Assembly (NCBI GenBank): GCA_963733765.1
Contig: CAVTEI010000003.1
Span: 1,116,001-1,180,000 of the forward strand
Reading direction: 5' to 3'
From: DATKAS01 sp963733765
GTDB lineage: Bacteria; Actinomycetota; Acidimicrobiia; Acidimicrobiales; DATKAS01
DNA length: 64,000 bases
Shown: positions 38,163 to 47,971 of the stretch, one piece after another
Numbering within the stretch: the first letter of the stretch is position 1
Layout of the letters: each line of letters starts with the position of its first letter
Position numbers and translations under genes: made by a program
Notes under the pieces: generated by a model
What the model was told of the DNA's origin: nothing
Database searches by the model: none
Seen by the model: the letters and a program-made list of their open reading frames with translations, nothing else

Positions 38163-39422
38163 ATGGCCAGCGAACCCGGGGTGATCGACCTGTCCATCGA
38201 AGACGCAGGAAGGGTCTTCTCCGAACCGACCGCCTACGCCGACGAGCCCCGCTTCTACGCCGCGTGTGCGCTGCTCCGAAGGGAATCGCCGGTCCATCGC
38301 GTCGAGGCGGCGGGCTTCAATCCGTTCTACGCGGTGACCAAGCACGCCGACGTGATGGAGATCGAGCGGCAACACGACCGATGGCTCAACGCACCCCGTC
38401 CCCTGCTGGGCCCGAAGGAAAGCGACGATCAGCGTGCGGTCACGGGCGACGTCTTGCGGACGCTCATCCACATGGACGCCCCTGACCATCCCGTCTACCG
38501 GCACCTCGCGTCGGATTGGTTCCTGCCCAAGTCACTGTCGCGACTCGACGATCGCATCGCCGAGCTCGCGAAGCGGTACGTCGACCGCATGGCCGCCCTC
38601 GGCGGCGAATGCGACTTCGTCACCGACGTCGCGGTGCACTACCCGCTGTACGTGATCCTCTCGATCCTCGGTCTGCCCGAGGAGGACTTCCCCCGCCTGC
38701 TGAAGCTCACCCAGGAGCTGTTCGGCGCCGCGGACCCCGAGCTGGCCCGCGGCACGACCCCCGAAGAGCTCATGCAGACGCTGCAGGACTTCTTCCAGTA
38801 CTTCGTCGCGCTCACGGAGGACCGTCGCGCCCACCCGACCGACGACTTGGCGTCGGTGATCGCCAACGCGGAAGTGAACGGGGCGCCCATCGGCATCTTC
38901 GAGGCCGTGAGCTACTACGTCATCGTCGCGACGGCAGGGCACGACACGACGTCGTCGTCGATCGCCGGTGGACTGCACGCGCTGTTGGCCCATCCCGACC
39001 AGCTCGAGCGCTTGATGGGCGACCCGGGTTTGGTGACCACCGCGGTCGACGAGATGATCCGCTGGGTGACGCCGGTGAAGCAGTTCATGCGCACCGCGAC
39101 CGATGACTACGTGCTGCGGGGCGTGCCGATCGCGGCGGGGGAGTCGGTGCTGCTCTCGTACCCGTCCGCGAACCGCGACGAGGAGGTGTTCGAGCACGCC
39201 GACCGCTTCGACGTCGGGCGCAACCCGAACAAGCACGTCGCGTTCGGCTTCGGCGCGCACTACTGCCTCGGCGCGCAGCTCGCGCGCATGGAGGGACGGG
39301 CGCTCTACAACGAGCTGATCCCGCGGCTGAAGTCGATCGAGCTCGCCGGCGACCCCTCGTACATGCAGACGCTGTTCGTCGGTGGCCCGAAGCATCTCCC
39401 GATCCGCTACGAGCTCGTCTAA
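38163..39422 (+). CDS. cytochrome P450
   Basis: 419 residues. I-helix ATAGHDTTSSS, helix-K region VDEMIRWVTPVKQF, heme loop FGFGAHYCLGAQLARMEGR with Cys ligand. It heads a tight plus-strand run with oxidoreductases and an acyl-CoA ligase; with these it probably oxidises a terpenoid, steroid or aromatic acid, but the substrate is not visible. It differs from the P450 at 1183-2436 in the I-helix and heme-loop residues. Confidence 0.94.
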   Translation: MASEPGVIDLSIEDAGRVFSEPTAYADEPRFYAACALLRRESPVHRVEAAGFNPFYAVTKHADVMEIERQHDRWLNAPRPLLGPKESDDQRAVTGDVLRTLIHMDAPDHPVYRHLASDWFLPKSLSRLDDRIAELAKRYVDRMAALGGECDFVTDVAVHYPLYVILSILGLPEEDFPRLLKLTQELFGAADPELARGTTPEELMQTLQDFFQYFVALTEDRRAHPTDDLASVIANAEVNGAPIGIFEAVSYYVIVATAGHDTTSSSIAGGLHALLAHPDQLERLMGDPGLVTTAVDEMIRWVTPVKQFMRTATDDYVLRGVPIAAGESVLLSYPSANRDEEVFEHADRFDVGRNPNKHVAFGFGAHYCLGAQLARMEGRALYNELIPRLKSIELAGDPSYMQTLFVGGPKHLPIRYELV

Positions 39423-39445
39423 ATGAAGACGATCGAGGAGGCCCG

Positions 39446-40417
39446 ATGAAGTACAGGAAGCTCGGTACCACAGGCATGGACGTCAGCCCGATCTGCCTCG
39501 GCTGCATGAGCTACGGGGTGCCGAGCCGGGGCGGCCACCCGTGGTCGCTCGATGACGAGGCGGCCCGTCCGTTCATCCAACGAGCGCTCGATGGGGGCAT
39601 CAACTTCTTCGACACCGCGAACGTCTACTCGGACGGCACGAGCGAGGAGATCGTCGGCCGTGCCCTTGCGAGCTTCGCCCGCCGTGCGGAGATCGTGCTG
39701 GCGACCAAAGTGCACGGCGTGATGGGCACGGGCCCGAACAGCCGCGGCTTGTCGCGCAAGGCGATCATGCACGAGCTCGACGCCAGCTTGCGCAGGCTCG
39801 GCACCGACTACGTCGACCTCTATCAGATCCACCGGTGGGACTCCCGCACGCCCATCGAGGAGACGATGGAAGCGCTGCACGACGTGGTGAAGGCGGGGAA
39901 GGTTCGCTACATCGGTGCGTCGTCGATGTGGGCGTGGCAGTTCGCCAAAGCGCAGCACGTCGCCGAGAGCCACGGCTGGACGAAGTTCGTGACGATGCAG
40001 AACCACTACAACCTCGTCTACCGCGAGGAGGAGCGCGAGATGCTGCCCCTCTGCGTCGACCAGGGCGTCGGGGCCATTCCCTGGAGCCCGCTCGCGCGCG
40101 GCTTGCTCACCCGAGATGCCGGTGCGTCGACTGACCGTTCGGAGACCGACGAGTTCGGGAAGTCGATGTACACCACTGCCGATGCGGGCGTGATCGACGC
40201 CGTCGCGAAGATCGCGGCGAACCGGGGCGTGCCCCGAGCGCAGATCGCGCTCGCGTGGGTGTCCAAGCACCCCGCCGTCACCGCGCCGATCGTGGGGGCT
40301 ACCAAACCGCACCATCTCGACGACGCGATCGCCTCCGCCGGCATCGAGCTCACGGCCGATGAGATCTCCGCGCTCGAGTCGCCGTACACGCCTCAACCCG
40401 TGCAGGGCTTCTTCTGA
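39446..40417 (+). CDS. aldo/keto reductase
   Basis: 323 residues, a TIM-barrel NADPH-dependent reductase. Catalytic Asp and Tyr in FFDTANVYSDG, Lys in ATKVHG, His in YQIHRWD. The C-terminus has IVGATKPHHLDDAI, a cofactor-binding motif. ATG 39446 with GAGGAGG upstream. Confidence 0.93.
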   Translation: MKYRKLGTTGMDVSPICLGCMSYGVPSRGGHPWSLDDEAARPFIQRALDGGINFFDTANVYSDGTSEEIVGRALASFARRAEIVLATKVHGVMGTGPNSRGLSRKAIMHELDASLRRLGTDYVDLYQIHRWDSRTPIEETMEALHDVVKAGKVRYIGASSMWAWQFAKAQHVAESHGWTKFVTMQNHYNLVYREEEREMLPLCVDQGVGAIPWSPLARGLLTRDAGASTDRSETDEFGKSMYTTADAGVIDAVAKIAANRGVPRAQIALAWVSKHPAVTAPIVGATKPHHLDDAIASAGIELTADEISALESPYTPQPVQGFF

Positions 40418-40460
40418 CCTACGTTTGAGCCGTTCGGAGAACCGGAGCCGGGGGGTCGGT

Positions 40461-42068
40461 ATGCAGGTCCACTTCGCCAACGTGTGGCAGGCGATCGCCG
40501 ACGAGGTCGGTGACCGGACTGCACTCATTCATGGCGATGAGCGCGTGTCGTGGCGCGAGCACGACGAGCAGGCAGCGCGCCTCGCGCAGGCCTTTGTCGA
40601 GCTCGGCCTGCAACCGGACTCGAAGGTTGCGCTCTACCTCTACAACGGCATCGAGTACGTCACCGCGCAGTACGCCGCGTTCAAGATGCGGGGCGTCCCG
40701 GTCAACGTGAACTACCGCTACACCGACAACGAGCTGCTGTACCTGCTCGACAACTCCGACGCCGAGGTCCTCTGCTTCCACACGAGCCTCGGCGACCGAG
40801 TGGAGCGGGTGCTCGCGAAGGCCACCAAGCTCCGTGCCGTGATCGAAGTCGACGACGGGGGACCGCATGTCGAGGGCGCGTTGCGTTGGGAGGACGTGCT
40901 CGCGTCGCATTCGGCCGCCCCACGGGTCGAGGGCCAGCCCGAAGACATCTACATGCTGTACACGGGCGGCACGACCGGCATGCCGAAGGGCGTGATGTAC
41001 ACGCACGGCGTCTTCCCGATCGCGCTAGCGGGCTTCGGCGCGGCGATCACGGGTGCGGGCGCGCCGCCGACGAACGACGAGGAGCTGCTCGCACTCGGCG
41101 ATCAGCTCGACGAGCCGCCGGTGTGGCTCGCCGCGTGCCCGCAGATGCACGGCACCGGCATGTGGCTCGGCACGATGGCGCCGCTGCTGATGAAGGGCAC
41201 CGTCGTCACGCTCACGAACCGGTCGTTCGACGCGCACGAGCTGTGGCAGGCGGTCGAACGAGAGGGAGTCACCGCGGTTGTCATCGTGGGCGACGCGTTC
41301 GCGAAGCCGATGCTGCGGGCTCTCGACGAGAAGGGCTACGAGGCGCCGTCGTTGAAGGCCATCGTGTCGTCGGGCGTCATGTGGTCGACCGAGGTCAAAG
41401 AGGGGCTCTTGAAGCACCTCGATGTCATGCTCTACGACGGCCTCGGTTCGACCGAAGGCGCGATGGGCACGACGATCAGCACGCGTGAGGGCGTCGGCAC
41501 GACCGCGAAGTTCACGACCAACCCCGCGGTCAAGGTGGTGACCGAGGACGGTCGCATCGTGGAGCCCGGATCCGACGAGATCGGGATGGTCGCCGCGCTG
41601 AGCGCGTCCCTCGGCTACTTCAAGGATCCCGAGAAGTCGGCCCGCACGTTCATGGTGATCGACGGCGTCCCGCACTCGTTGCCCGGTGACTGGGCGAAGG
41701 TCGCCGCGGACGGATCGCTGATCCTGCTCGGACGAGGATCGAACTGCATCAACACCGGAGGCGAGAAGGTCTTTCCCGAGGAAGTCGAGGAGGCGGTCAA
41801 GGCTCACCCCGCGGTGTACGACTGCCTCGTCGTGGGCATGCCCGACGAGCGGTTCGGCGAGCGGATCGTCGCGGTGGCGTCTCTTCAGCCCGGCGCGTCC
41901 GCGGACGAGGGCTCGATCATCGAGGGCGCTGCCGACCACATCGCGCGGTACAAGCTGCCGAAGCAGGTGATCATCGTCGACCGCGTGCAGCGGGCCGCGA
42001 ACGGCAAGGCCGACTACCCGTGGGCGCGCGAGGTCGCCGCGTCGCCGTCTTCGGAAGCCAGCTCGTGA
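40461..42068 (+). CDS. acyl-CoA synthetase (AMP-forming)
   Basis: 535 residues. ANL-family core motifs: MLYTGGTTGMPKGVMYTHG (P-loop), YDGLGSTEGAMGT, GDWAKVAADGSLILLGRG and the C-terminal catalytic Lys in RAANGKADYPWA. Activates a carboxylic acid to its CoA thioester. ATG 40461, 43 bases after the aldo/keto reductase. Its stop overlaps the GTG of the first PhyH gene. Confidence 0.93.
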   Translation: MQVHFANVWQAIADEVGDRTALIHGDERVSWREHDEQAARLAQAFVELGLQPDSKVALYLYNGIEYVTAQYAAFKMRGVPVNVNYRYTDNELLYLLDNSDAEVLCFHTSLGDRVERVLAKATKLRAVIEVDDGGPHVEGALRWEDVLASHSAAPRVEGQPEDIYMLYTGGTTGMPKGVMYTHGVFPIALAGFGAAITGAGAPPTNDEELLALGDQLDEPPVWLAACPQMHGTGMWLGTMAPLLMKGTVVTLTNRSFDAHELWQAVEREGVTAVVIVGDAFAKPMLRALDEKGYEAPSLKAIVSSGVMWSTEVKEGLLKHLDVMLYDGLGSTEGAMGTTISTREGVGTTAKFTTNPAVKVVTEDGRIVEPGSDEIGMVAALSASLGYFKDPEKSARTFMVIDGVPHSLPGDWAKVAADGSLILLGRGSNCINTGGEKVFPEEVEEAVKAHPAVYDCLVVGMPDERFGERIVAVASLQPGASADEGSIIEGAADHIARYKLPKQVIIVDRVQRAANGKADYPWAREVAASPSSEASS

Positions 42069-42842
42069 CAGCGACGACGCTTCCGCCGCCGCGTCGCGTC
42101 GACAAGCTCGAGGCGGCTGATCGCGACCTCGACGAGATCGGTGTCGCGGTGATCACCAACGTTCTCGATCCCTCGGCCACGGCTGACGTGCGGGCCCGCC
42201 TGCTCGCCGCGGCGGACCGCTCCGACGCTGTCGGCATCCCGACTCGTGGTTATGCGTTCGACTTCGACGAGAAGAACCGGCGCGTGTTCATGCTCTTCGC
42301 TTGGGATCCGGTGTTCGTCGAGCTGATTCAGCATCCGCTCGCGGTTCGTTACGTCCGGCGGACGATCGGGGACTTTCTGATCTCGAACTTCAGCGCCAAC
42401 ATCACCGGGCCGGGAGCGGGAGGCATGCATCTGCACGCCGACCAGTACTACGTGCCCCAACCGTGGGGTCCCGCGCCCTTCGCCGTGAACGTCGCGTGGC
42501 TGCTCGACGACTTCACGGACGAGAACGGTGCGACGCGGGTGATCCCGAGCAGCCATCGCGCGCTACCCGACTTCGACCGCGCCGATCGAGACGGTGCCGG
42601 TCGAGGGACCGGCAGGCAGCATCATGGTCATGGACGGCCGGCTGTGGCACCAGACGGGGGAGAACCGCACCGAAGCGTTCCATCGCGCCGCGTTGTTCGG
42701 CTACTACGTCCAGCCGTGGATCCGACCCCAGATCAACTGGAACGCCGCGTTGCCGGCGGAGATCGCGTCGGGTTTCGACCCGTCGTTCCGCGCGATGCTC
42801 GGGCTCGATCACGGCCTCACGGCCATCCCCACAGGCCAATGA
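42065..42842 (+). CDS. phytanoyl-CoA dioxygenase family protein, copy 1 (apparent frameshift)
   Basis: Fe(II)/2-oxoglutarate oxygenase. The iron-binding HxD is in GMHLHADQYYVPQPW and the distal His in DGRLWHQTGENRT. The two lie in different frames: the change is near 42581-42584, where one extra base would restore AIETVPVEGPAGS. GTG start overlapping the ligase stop; the stop overlaps copy 2. Corrected length about 258 residues. Tandem paralogue of the next gene. Confidence 0.85.
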
Positions 42843-43609
42843 CGACGATCGACCTCGACCACGCAGTAGCGGAGCTGAAGGAGGACGGCCTCTGCATCGT
42901 CCCCGGTGCTCTCGACGCGGAGACGCTCACGACGGCGCGCACGGCGCTCTATGAGGCGGCGGCGCGCGACCGAGCCGAGGGTCGCGAGGTGCGGTTCGGG
43001 CTCGACTACGCGACGGACACGACGAACCAGCGCGTCTGGAACCTCCCGAACCGACATCCGGTGTTCTGTGCGCTCGCCGAGCACCCGGCGGCGCTTGCGC
43101 TCGTGAAGGGCAGCATCGGTTGGCCCGCGTTGCTCTCGAACATCAGCGCGAACATCACCGGCCCGGGAGGCGGAGAGATGGTGCTGCACGCCGACCAGCT
43201 GTACATGCCGCAGCCGTGGTCGGGGCTCCAAGGCATCAACGTGCTGTGGTGCCTCGACGACTTCACCGACGAGAACGGCGCCACCCGGGTCGTGTCCGCT
43301 AGCCACAAGCGGAACCGCGCGCCTACCGGCGACGATCAGCGTGCGGAGACGGTCGCGATCGAGGCGCCCGCGGGATCGATGGTCGCGGTCGACGGCCGCG
43401 TGTGGCACAAGACCGGCAACAACCGCACCGCCGACGAGCGTCGGGCCGGAGTCTTCGCCTGGTACACGATCCCGATCTACCGGGCGCAGGAGAACTGGTT
43501 CCTCGCGCTCGACGACGAGGTGGTCGAGCGCGCTTCCGACGACTTGCTCGTCCTGCTCGGCTACAAGGCGATGGGGCTCGGCCTCGTCAACGGCGCCTCC
43601 CCGCGCTGA
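42839..43609 (+). CDS. phytanoyl-CoA dioxygenase family protein, copy 2
   Basis: 256 residues, intact. HxD in MVLHADQLYMPQPW, distal His in DGRVWHKTGNNRT, Arg nearby for 2-oxoglutarate. It shares FTDENGATRV and the N/SANITGPG stretch with copy 1, so the pair arose by duplication. Likely hydroxylates an acyl-CoA or small-molecule acid made by the upstream ligase; family members also act in natural-product tailoring. Confidence 0.91.
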   Translation: MTTIDLDHAVAELKEDGLCIVPGALDAETLTTARTALYEAAARDRAEGREVRFGLDYATDTTNQRVWNLPNRHPVFCALAEHPAALALVKGSIGWPALLSNISANITGPGGGEMVLHADQLYMPQPWSGLQGINVLWCLDDFTDENGATRVVSASHKRNRAPTGDDQRAETVAIEAPAGSMVAVDGRVWHKTGNNRTADERRAGVFAWYTIPIYRAQENWFLALDDEVVERASDDLLVLLGYKAMGLGLVNGASPR

Positions 43610-43628
43610 CCGTCGTACAGTCCGGTTC

Positions 43629-44285
43629 GTGCCCAGACTTCGCCAGATCCCCCGTTCCGAGACCGACGCGCGCATCGTCCTCACGATGTACGACCGCCTC
43701 TTCGGTGACCGTGACCCGGTGGCCGAGCCGGGCACGGCGACCGGAACGCCGGGCGACTGGTGGACCGTGTTCGCCAACTCGCCCGACGTTCTCGACCATG
43801 CCTGTCGCGGCTTCGGCCTCTACGCGAGCCCCAACCGGAAGGTCTCCGCGGAGCTCCGTGAGCTCGGCCAGACTCGGGCGGGGTGGCTCGTAGGGAGCCA
43901 GTTTGTGTTCTCGCAGCACTGCAAGTCGTGCCGCGCGCTCGGCTACTCCGAGGAGAAGATCGAGGCGCTCAAGGCGTGGGCGGTGTCAGATCTCTTCTCG
44001 CCGCTCGAGCGTGCGTTGCTGGCGTACACCGATGCGCTCGTGCTCGGGTTCGGACGCGTCGACGATGCCGTGTTCGACGCGATGAAGCAGCACATGAGCG
44101 ACGAGGCGATCCTCGAGTTCACCTACATCACAATGATGTACACGATGCACGCGGTGATCTCGCGCGCACTGCAGCTCGAGTACGACAACCGTGACGATCC
44201 GATCGTCGAGATCGCCGCGCCGGCCGACTACAAGGCCGAGAACCTCGGCCGCCAGATCGGGATCGCAGTCGACAAGGACGAGTGA
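43629..44285 (+). CDS. carboxymuconolactone decarboxylase family protein
   Basis: 218 residues, helical AhpD/CMD fold. The redox-type motif HCKSC lies in VFSQHCKSCRALGYSEEKI, followed by LSPLERALLAYTDALV-type residues. It could be a peroxidase-like or a decarboxylase-type enzyme. GTG start 43629, 19 bases after PhyH copy 2. Confidence 0.85.
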   Translation: MPRLRQIPRSETDARIVLTMYDRLFGDRDPVAEPGTATGTPGDWWTVFANSPDVLDHACRGFGLYASPNRKVSAELRELGQTRAGWLVGSQFVFSQHCKSCRALGYSEEKIEALKAWAVSDLFSPLERALLAYTDALVLGFGRVDDAVFDAMKQHMSDEAILEFTYITMMYTMHAVISRALQLEYDNRDDPIVEIAAPADYKAENLGRQIGIAVDKDE

Positions 44286-44323
44286 CGGCGGGCCGCGGAC
44301 AGAGGGAGAACGGAGGAATCGCA

Positions 44324-45472
44324 GTGGGTGTGGGTGCCGACGGCGCGGCCGGCCTCCTCGACCGCGTGCGGGAAGTCGTCCCGCTGATCGCGGAGCGCGC
44401 CGCGACTGCGGAGGAGCAACGCAAGCCGGACGACGACGTGATCGAGGCGTTGAAGCGCACCGGCGTGTTCAAGGCATTCGTGCCGAAGCGGTATGGCGGC
44501 TACGAGATCGACATCGAGCTCTTCATGGACATCGGTGTCGCCGTGAGCGAGGCCTGCACGTCCACCGGCTGGATCACCACCTTCTACATGGAGCACAACT
44601 GGCTGCTCGGGATGTTCGAGGAGGACCTGCAGCGCGAGATCTTCACCGCGCAGCCCTACATCTTGGCGCCCGGCACCGTGAACCCCAGCGGTGAAGCGAC
44701 CCGCCGCGACGACCACTATGAGCTCACCGGTCGGTGGCAGTACGGCACAGGCATCGTCCACGCCGATTGGGCGCTGCTGTCGGGCCGTATCGCGGGCGAG
44801 GAGAGCGCGCTCCCGCGAATGTTCTTGGTGCCCGTCGACGAGATCGAGGTGAAGGACACCTGGCACGTCGACGGCATGGCCGCCACAGGCAGTCGCGACA
44901 TCGTGGCTCGCGCCGTTCCGGTGCCGTTTCGCCGCGTGTCGAGTGTCGGCCTCGGTGCGTCTCGGGGGGATGACGGCTACCTGCGGCGCATCCCGGTGAT
45001 GCCGTTTCTCGCGCTCACGGCCGGAGTCCCCGCGATTGGATGCGCACGCCGGTCGGTGCAGCTGTTCCGCGCTCGCATGGCCGAGCGAGTGCTCTTCGGG
45101 ACGGCCAAGCGACAAGCCGAGACGACACCCGCCCAGATCCGACTCGGAAACGTGACGGCACGGGCCGCGATGGCCGAGGCGACGATGCGCGGCGCGGCAC
45201 GCGAGATGGCGGCGCACGCCCGCGGCGAGACCGACCTCACGCCCCTCGACCACCCACGGCTCCGACTCACCATCGCCCACGCCGTGCGGCAGTCCCGAGA
45301 TGTCGTCCGCGACGTCCTCGAGGCCAGTGGCGCCGGGGCTCACTTCCTCGACAACGAGCTGCAGCGCATCCACCGCGACGTGCACATGATCGCCGCTCAC
45401 ACGATCTTCGATGTCGACGCCGCCGGCCTCGACCTCGGGCGGGCACTGCTGAAGGCAGACGGCGCGTCGTGA
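44324..45472 (+). CDS. HsaA-like flavin-dependent monooxygenase/acyl-CoA dehydrogenase fold protein
   Basis: 382 residues with the acyl-CoA dehydrogenase fold of two-component flavin hydroxylases (N-terminal RVREVVPLIAERAATAEEQR, KAFVPKRYGGYEIDIELF, TGRWQYGTGIVHADWALLSG). HsaA and its relatives hydroxylate phenols in steroid-ring breakdown. GTG 44324 is preferred because GGAGG ends 7 bases before it; a GTG at 44282 overlapping the CMD stop is the alternative. The stop overlaps a truncated NTF2-like frame. Confidence 0.87.
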   Translation: MGVGADGAAGLLDRVREVVPLIAERAATAEEQRKPDDDVIEALKRTGVFKAFVPKRYGGYEIDIELFMDIGVAVSEACTSTGWITTFYMEHNWLLGMFEEDLQREIFTAQPYILAPGTVNPSGEATRRDDHYELTGRWQYGTGIVHADWALLSGRIAGEESALPRMFLVPVDEIEVKDTWHVDGMAATGSRDIVARAVPVPFRRVSSVGLGASRGDDGYLRRIPVMPFLALTAGVPAIGCARRSVQLFRARMAERVLFGTAKRQAETTPAQIRLGNVTARAAMAEATMRGAAREMAAHARGETDLTPLDHPRLRLTIAHAVRQSRDVVRDVLEASGAGAHFLDNELQRIHRDVHMIAAHTIFDVDAAGLDLGRALLKADGAS

Positions 45473-45555
45473 CCTCTCTCGACCCCGAGCATCGTCTCCT
45501 GTGCAACGCCCTGTTCGACGCGATCGAAACGGGCGACATCGGCCAGAGTTCCTAG
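45469..45555 (+). pseudogene. truncated NTF2/SnoaL-like N-terminal fragment
   Basis: A 28-codon frame starting at GTG overlapping the flavoprotein stop: LDPEHRLLCNALFDAIETGD looks like the first helix of an NTF2-like protein, then it stops at TAG 45553-45555. No continuation is seen in any frame before the tRNA gene. It was probably cut by recombination at the tRNA locus. Confidence 0.4.
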
Positions 45556-45586
45556 GCCGCGAGCTGATCGCCTTCCCCCCGCAGCG

Positions 45587-45627
45587 TTTGGACGCCAGAA
45601 GTCCCATGAGGACCTCTGGAGTCCAAA
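45587..45627. terminator. 18-bp imperfect inverted repeat
   Basis: Arms 45587-45604 and 45610-45627 pair at 16 of 18 positions around a 5-base loop (TTTGGAC and GTCCAAA at the ends). It lies between the end of the P450-flavoprotein operon and the tRNA gene. Without a T-run it may be a transcript-end hairpin or a site for a DNA-binding protein. Confidence 0.5.
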
Positions 45628-45684
45628 TAGTGGTGGGTCGCGGTGGTGGGCCGAGCCGGGAGGTCGCTATCCTGAGAACCCCAC

Positions 45685-45762
<78 letters not shown>

Positions 45763-45776
45763 TCGAAGCGCAGTCC

Positions 45777-45803
45777 AGGGCCGGTGCGAAAGCGCCGGCC
45801 CTT
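45777..45803 (+). terminator. hairpin terminator of tRNA gene
   Basis: An 11-bp stem, AGGGCCGGTGC with GCGCCGGCCCT, around a GAAA loop, directly after the tRNA. A homologous hairpin follows repeat 3, with one compensatory change (G:U here, A:T there). Confidence 0.75.
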
Positions 45804-46267
45804 CTGCTGGCGCCAGTCTTGCCTCGTAGGTGAGACACGGACGTTCCACTCTCATTCCACCCGTCGTCTGGAAGTCGCCCTCTCCCAACGGAGTGACCGA
45901 CAGACGGGCCGGTGGAGTGCGGTACCCACGACGCAACTAGTACTCAGGTGTTCATCTCACGTGGTGCTCTCGCTTCAGCGCAACGCTGGCGGCACTCAAG
46001 TGCGGGTCTCTTGGGTTCAACTCGTAGAGTCCCCGACGCTGCGCTCGGCGTCTTAGTGTTGGCCTAGGCACAGACAACAGAGCAGATGGTATCTCAGAGG
46101 TACCCGGGGTGCGCCCGTACAGCGCCAAGACGGAAGTGTGGGGCCGCAGTCACTCCCTCAACCAGACGAACCGTCAAGTGACGGATGCGTGCCTGCCCGC
46201 CTCTGGCGCACGCTCTGGGCGCCAGGCTCTGTCGCTTCGGACAGGCCACGATTGCAGGGAGCAACTC
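45804..46267. other. intergenic region without a recognised gene
   Basis: About 460 bases between the tRNA terminator and the esterase. Open frames here are short and have no recognisable product. I see no integrase fragment. The start of the esterase has AGGGAG about 8 bases upstream of its ATG. Confidence 0.5.
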
Positions 46268-47233
46268 ATGACCGACAGCTCTGTCCTCGTCCGGCCGGTT
46301 CTCGAGCCCGAGGCCCAAGCGTTCTCCGATGCGACGGCGAATCCGCCGTTCCTTCCCGACCTCGGGCCGGAGAAGGGACGTGCCGCCGTCGACGAGGTCC
46401 AGTCCGGTGAGATCGAGAAGCCCGCGATCGACGAGGAGTGGATCACGATCCCTGGCGGCCCGACCGGCGAGGTCAAGGTCCGGATCGTCAAGCCAGCGGG
46501 AGCGGCCGGCACCTTGCCTGTTGTCTTCTACATCCACGGCGCCGGCTGGGTGTTCGGTGATGCACACACCCATGACCGGCTCGTCCGCGAGCTCGCCGTC
46601 GGATCAGGCGCTGCCGTCGTGTTCCCTGAGTACGACCGTGCTCCCGAAGCGCCGTACCCGACCGCCATCGAGCAGAACTACGCGGCTGCGCAGTGGGTCA
46701 TGACCCACGGTGCGGAGAAAGGCCTCGACGCCAGCCGCATGGCCGTCGCCGGCGACTCCGTCGGCGGGAACATGGCCATCGCGCTCACGCTCATGGCCAA
46801 GGAGCGTGGCGATGTCGACCTCGTCGCCCAGGCGCTCCTCTACCCGGTGACGGACGCGAACTTCGACACCGGCTCGTACCTGCAGTTCGCCGAGGGCTAT
46901 TTCTTGCGGCGCGACGCCATGCAGTGGTTCTGGGATCAGTACACGACGGACCCGAACCAGCGCGCCGAGCTCACGGCGTCACCCCTCCGTGCGACCCCCG
47001 ACCAGCTCGCCGGGCTCCCGCCGGCGCTGGTGATCACCGGAGAGGCCGACGTTCTCCGCGACGAGGGCGAGGCGTACGCGGCCAAGCTCCGCGCGGCAGG
47101 TGTCCCAACGACGGCGGTTCGCTTCGGTGGGATCATCCACGACTTCATGATGCTCAACGCCCTACGGCCCACTCGCGCCGCCCAGGCCGCACTCGACCTC
47201 GCGACCTCGACGCTTCGGACCGCGCTGCATTGA
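46268..47233 (+). CDS. HSL-family alpha/beta hydrolase (esterase)
   Basis: 321 residues. Oxyanion motif YIHGAGWVFG, nucleophile elbow GDSVGGNMA, Asp in ITGEADVLRDE, His in GGIIHDFM: the hormone-sensitive-lipase family, which hydrolyses short acyl esters or lactones. ATG 46268. First gene of the first island segment between the tRNA and repeat 2. Confidence 0.92.
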   Translation: MTDSSVLVRPVLEPEAQAFSDATANPPFLPDLGPEKGRAAVDEVQSGEIEKPAIDEEWITIPGGPTGEVKVRIVKPAGAAGTLPVVFYIHGAGWVFGDAHTHDRLVRELAVGSGAAVVFPEYDRAPEAPYPTAIEQNYAAAQWVMTHGAEKGLDASRMAVAGDSVGGNMAIALTLMAKERGDVDLVAQALLYPVTDANFDTGSYLQFAEGYFLRRDAMQWFWDQYTTDPNQRAELTASPLRATPDQLAGLPPALVITGEADVLRDEGEAYAAKLRAAGVPTTAVRFGGIIHDFMMLNALRPTRAAQAALDLATSTLRTALH

Positions 47234-47305
47234 TCCTCGGAGCGGCGGCCCGGCGCCCCCGCCCCGTCGGCCGCCGCTCCACGCCTCGATCCAAAGGAGG
47301 ATCAC

Positions 47306-47753
47306 ATGCAGGCACAGGCACCCCCGCGCGCCGCGCTGTGCGAGGCGCTTCAGCAGACTCTCGTCGACCTCGCCGCGCTGGCCAAGCCACACCAAGCAAG
47401 CGCACTGGAACATCTATGGGCCGACCTTCATGAGCGTTCACCTCTATCTCGATGAGCTCACTGACGTGCTGCGAACGAAGCTCGACGACGTCGGAGAACG
47501 GATCGTGGGACTCGGTGGCTCACCCGATGCACGGCCCATCACGATCAGTGAGTTCACGACGCTGACGTCGATGCCCGCTGGCCCGCTGGATGTGGCAACG
47601 GCGCTGGGCGTGATCGATGCGAGCCTCACGTCGCTCATCGGTTCCGTCGGACGGCGACTCGAGGACACCGACGACACCGTGAGCGTCGACCTCTACTCGA
47701 ACCTGCTCGACGACCTCGAACGACACCGTTGGCTCGTACGCGCCCAGATGTGA
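47306..47753 (+). CDS. dps: Dps-family ferritin-like protein (apparent frameshift)
   Basis: Starved-cell DNA-protecting and iron-storage protein. It has a strong AAAGGAGGA site and ATG 47306. The first 27 codons are in one frame; then KQAHWNIYGPTFMSVHLYLD, with the Dps ferroxidase His residues, and KLDDVGERI continue one base out of frame. An extra C at 47387-47388 explains it. Corrected length about 148 residues, a normal Dps size. Separated from the esterase by about 70 bases. Confidence 0.85.
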
Positions 47754-47971
47754 TTCATCTCGTGACTGTCGCGCTCCGATCCGGTGCGCCGATCAAGACG
47801 ACTCTCCGGCCCGACCCATCGAATGAGTTGACGATCTGAGGCATCGCGATTCGCCTCTTGGTGCTGTCTTGTTCGGGAGTAGAGGGGACGCGACGTCACT
47901 CACTTCGCACGAATCGCCGTGTCAGCGGCACTGCAAGGGAGTTGCCGGGAGTTAACGGGAGCAGGTTCGGT

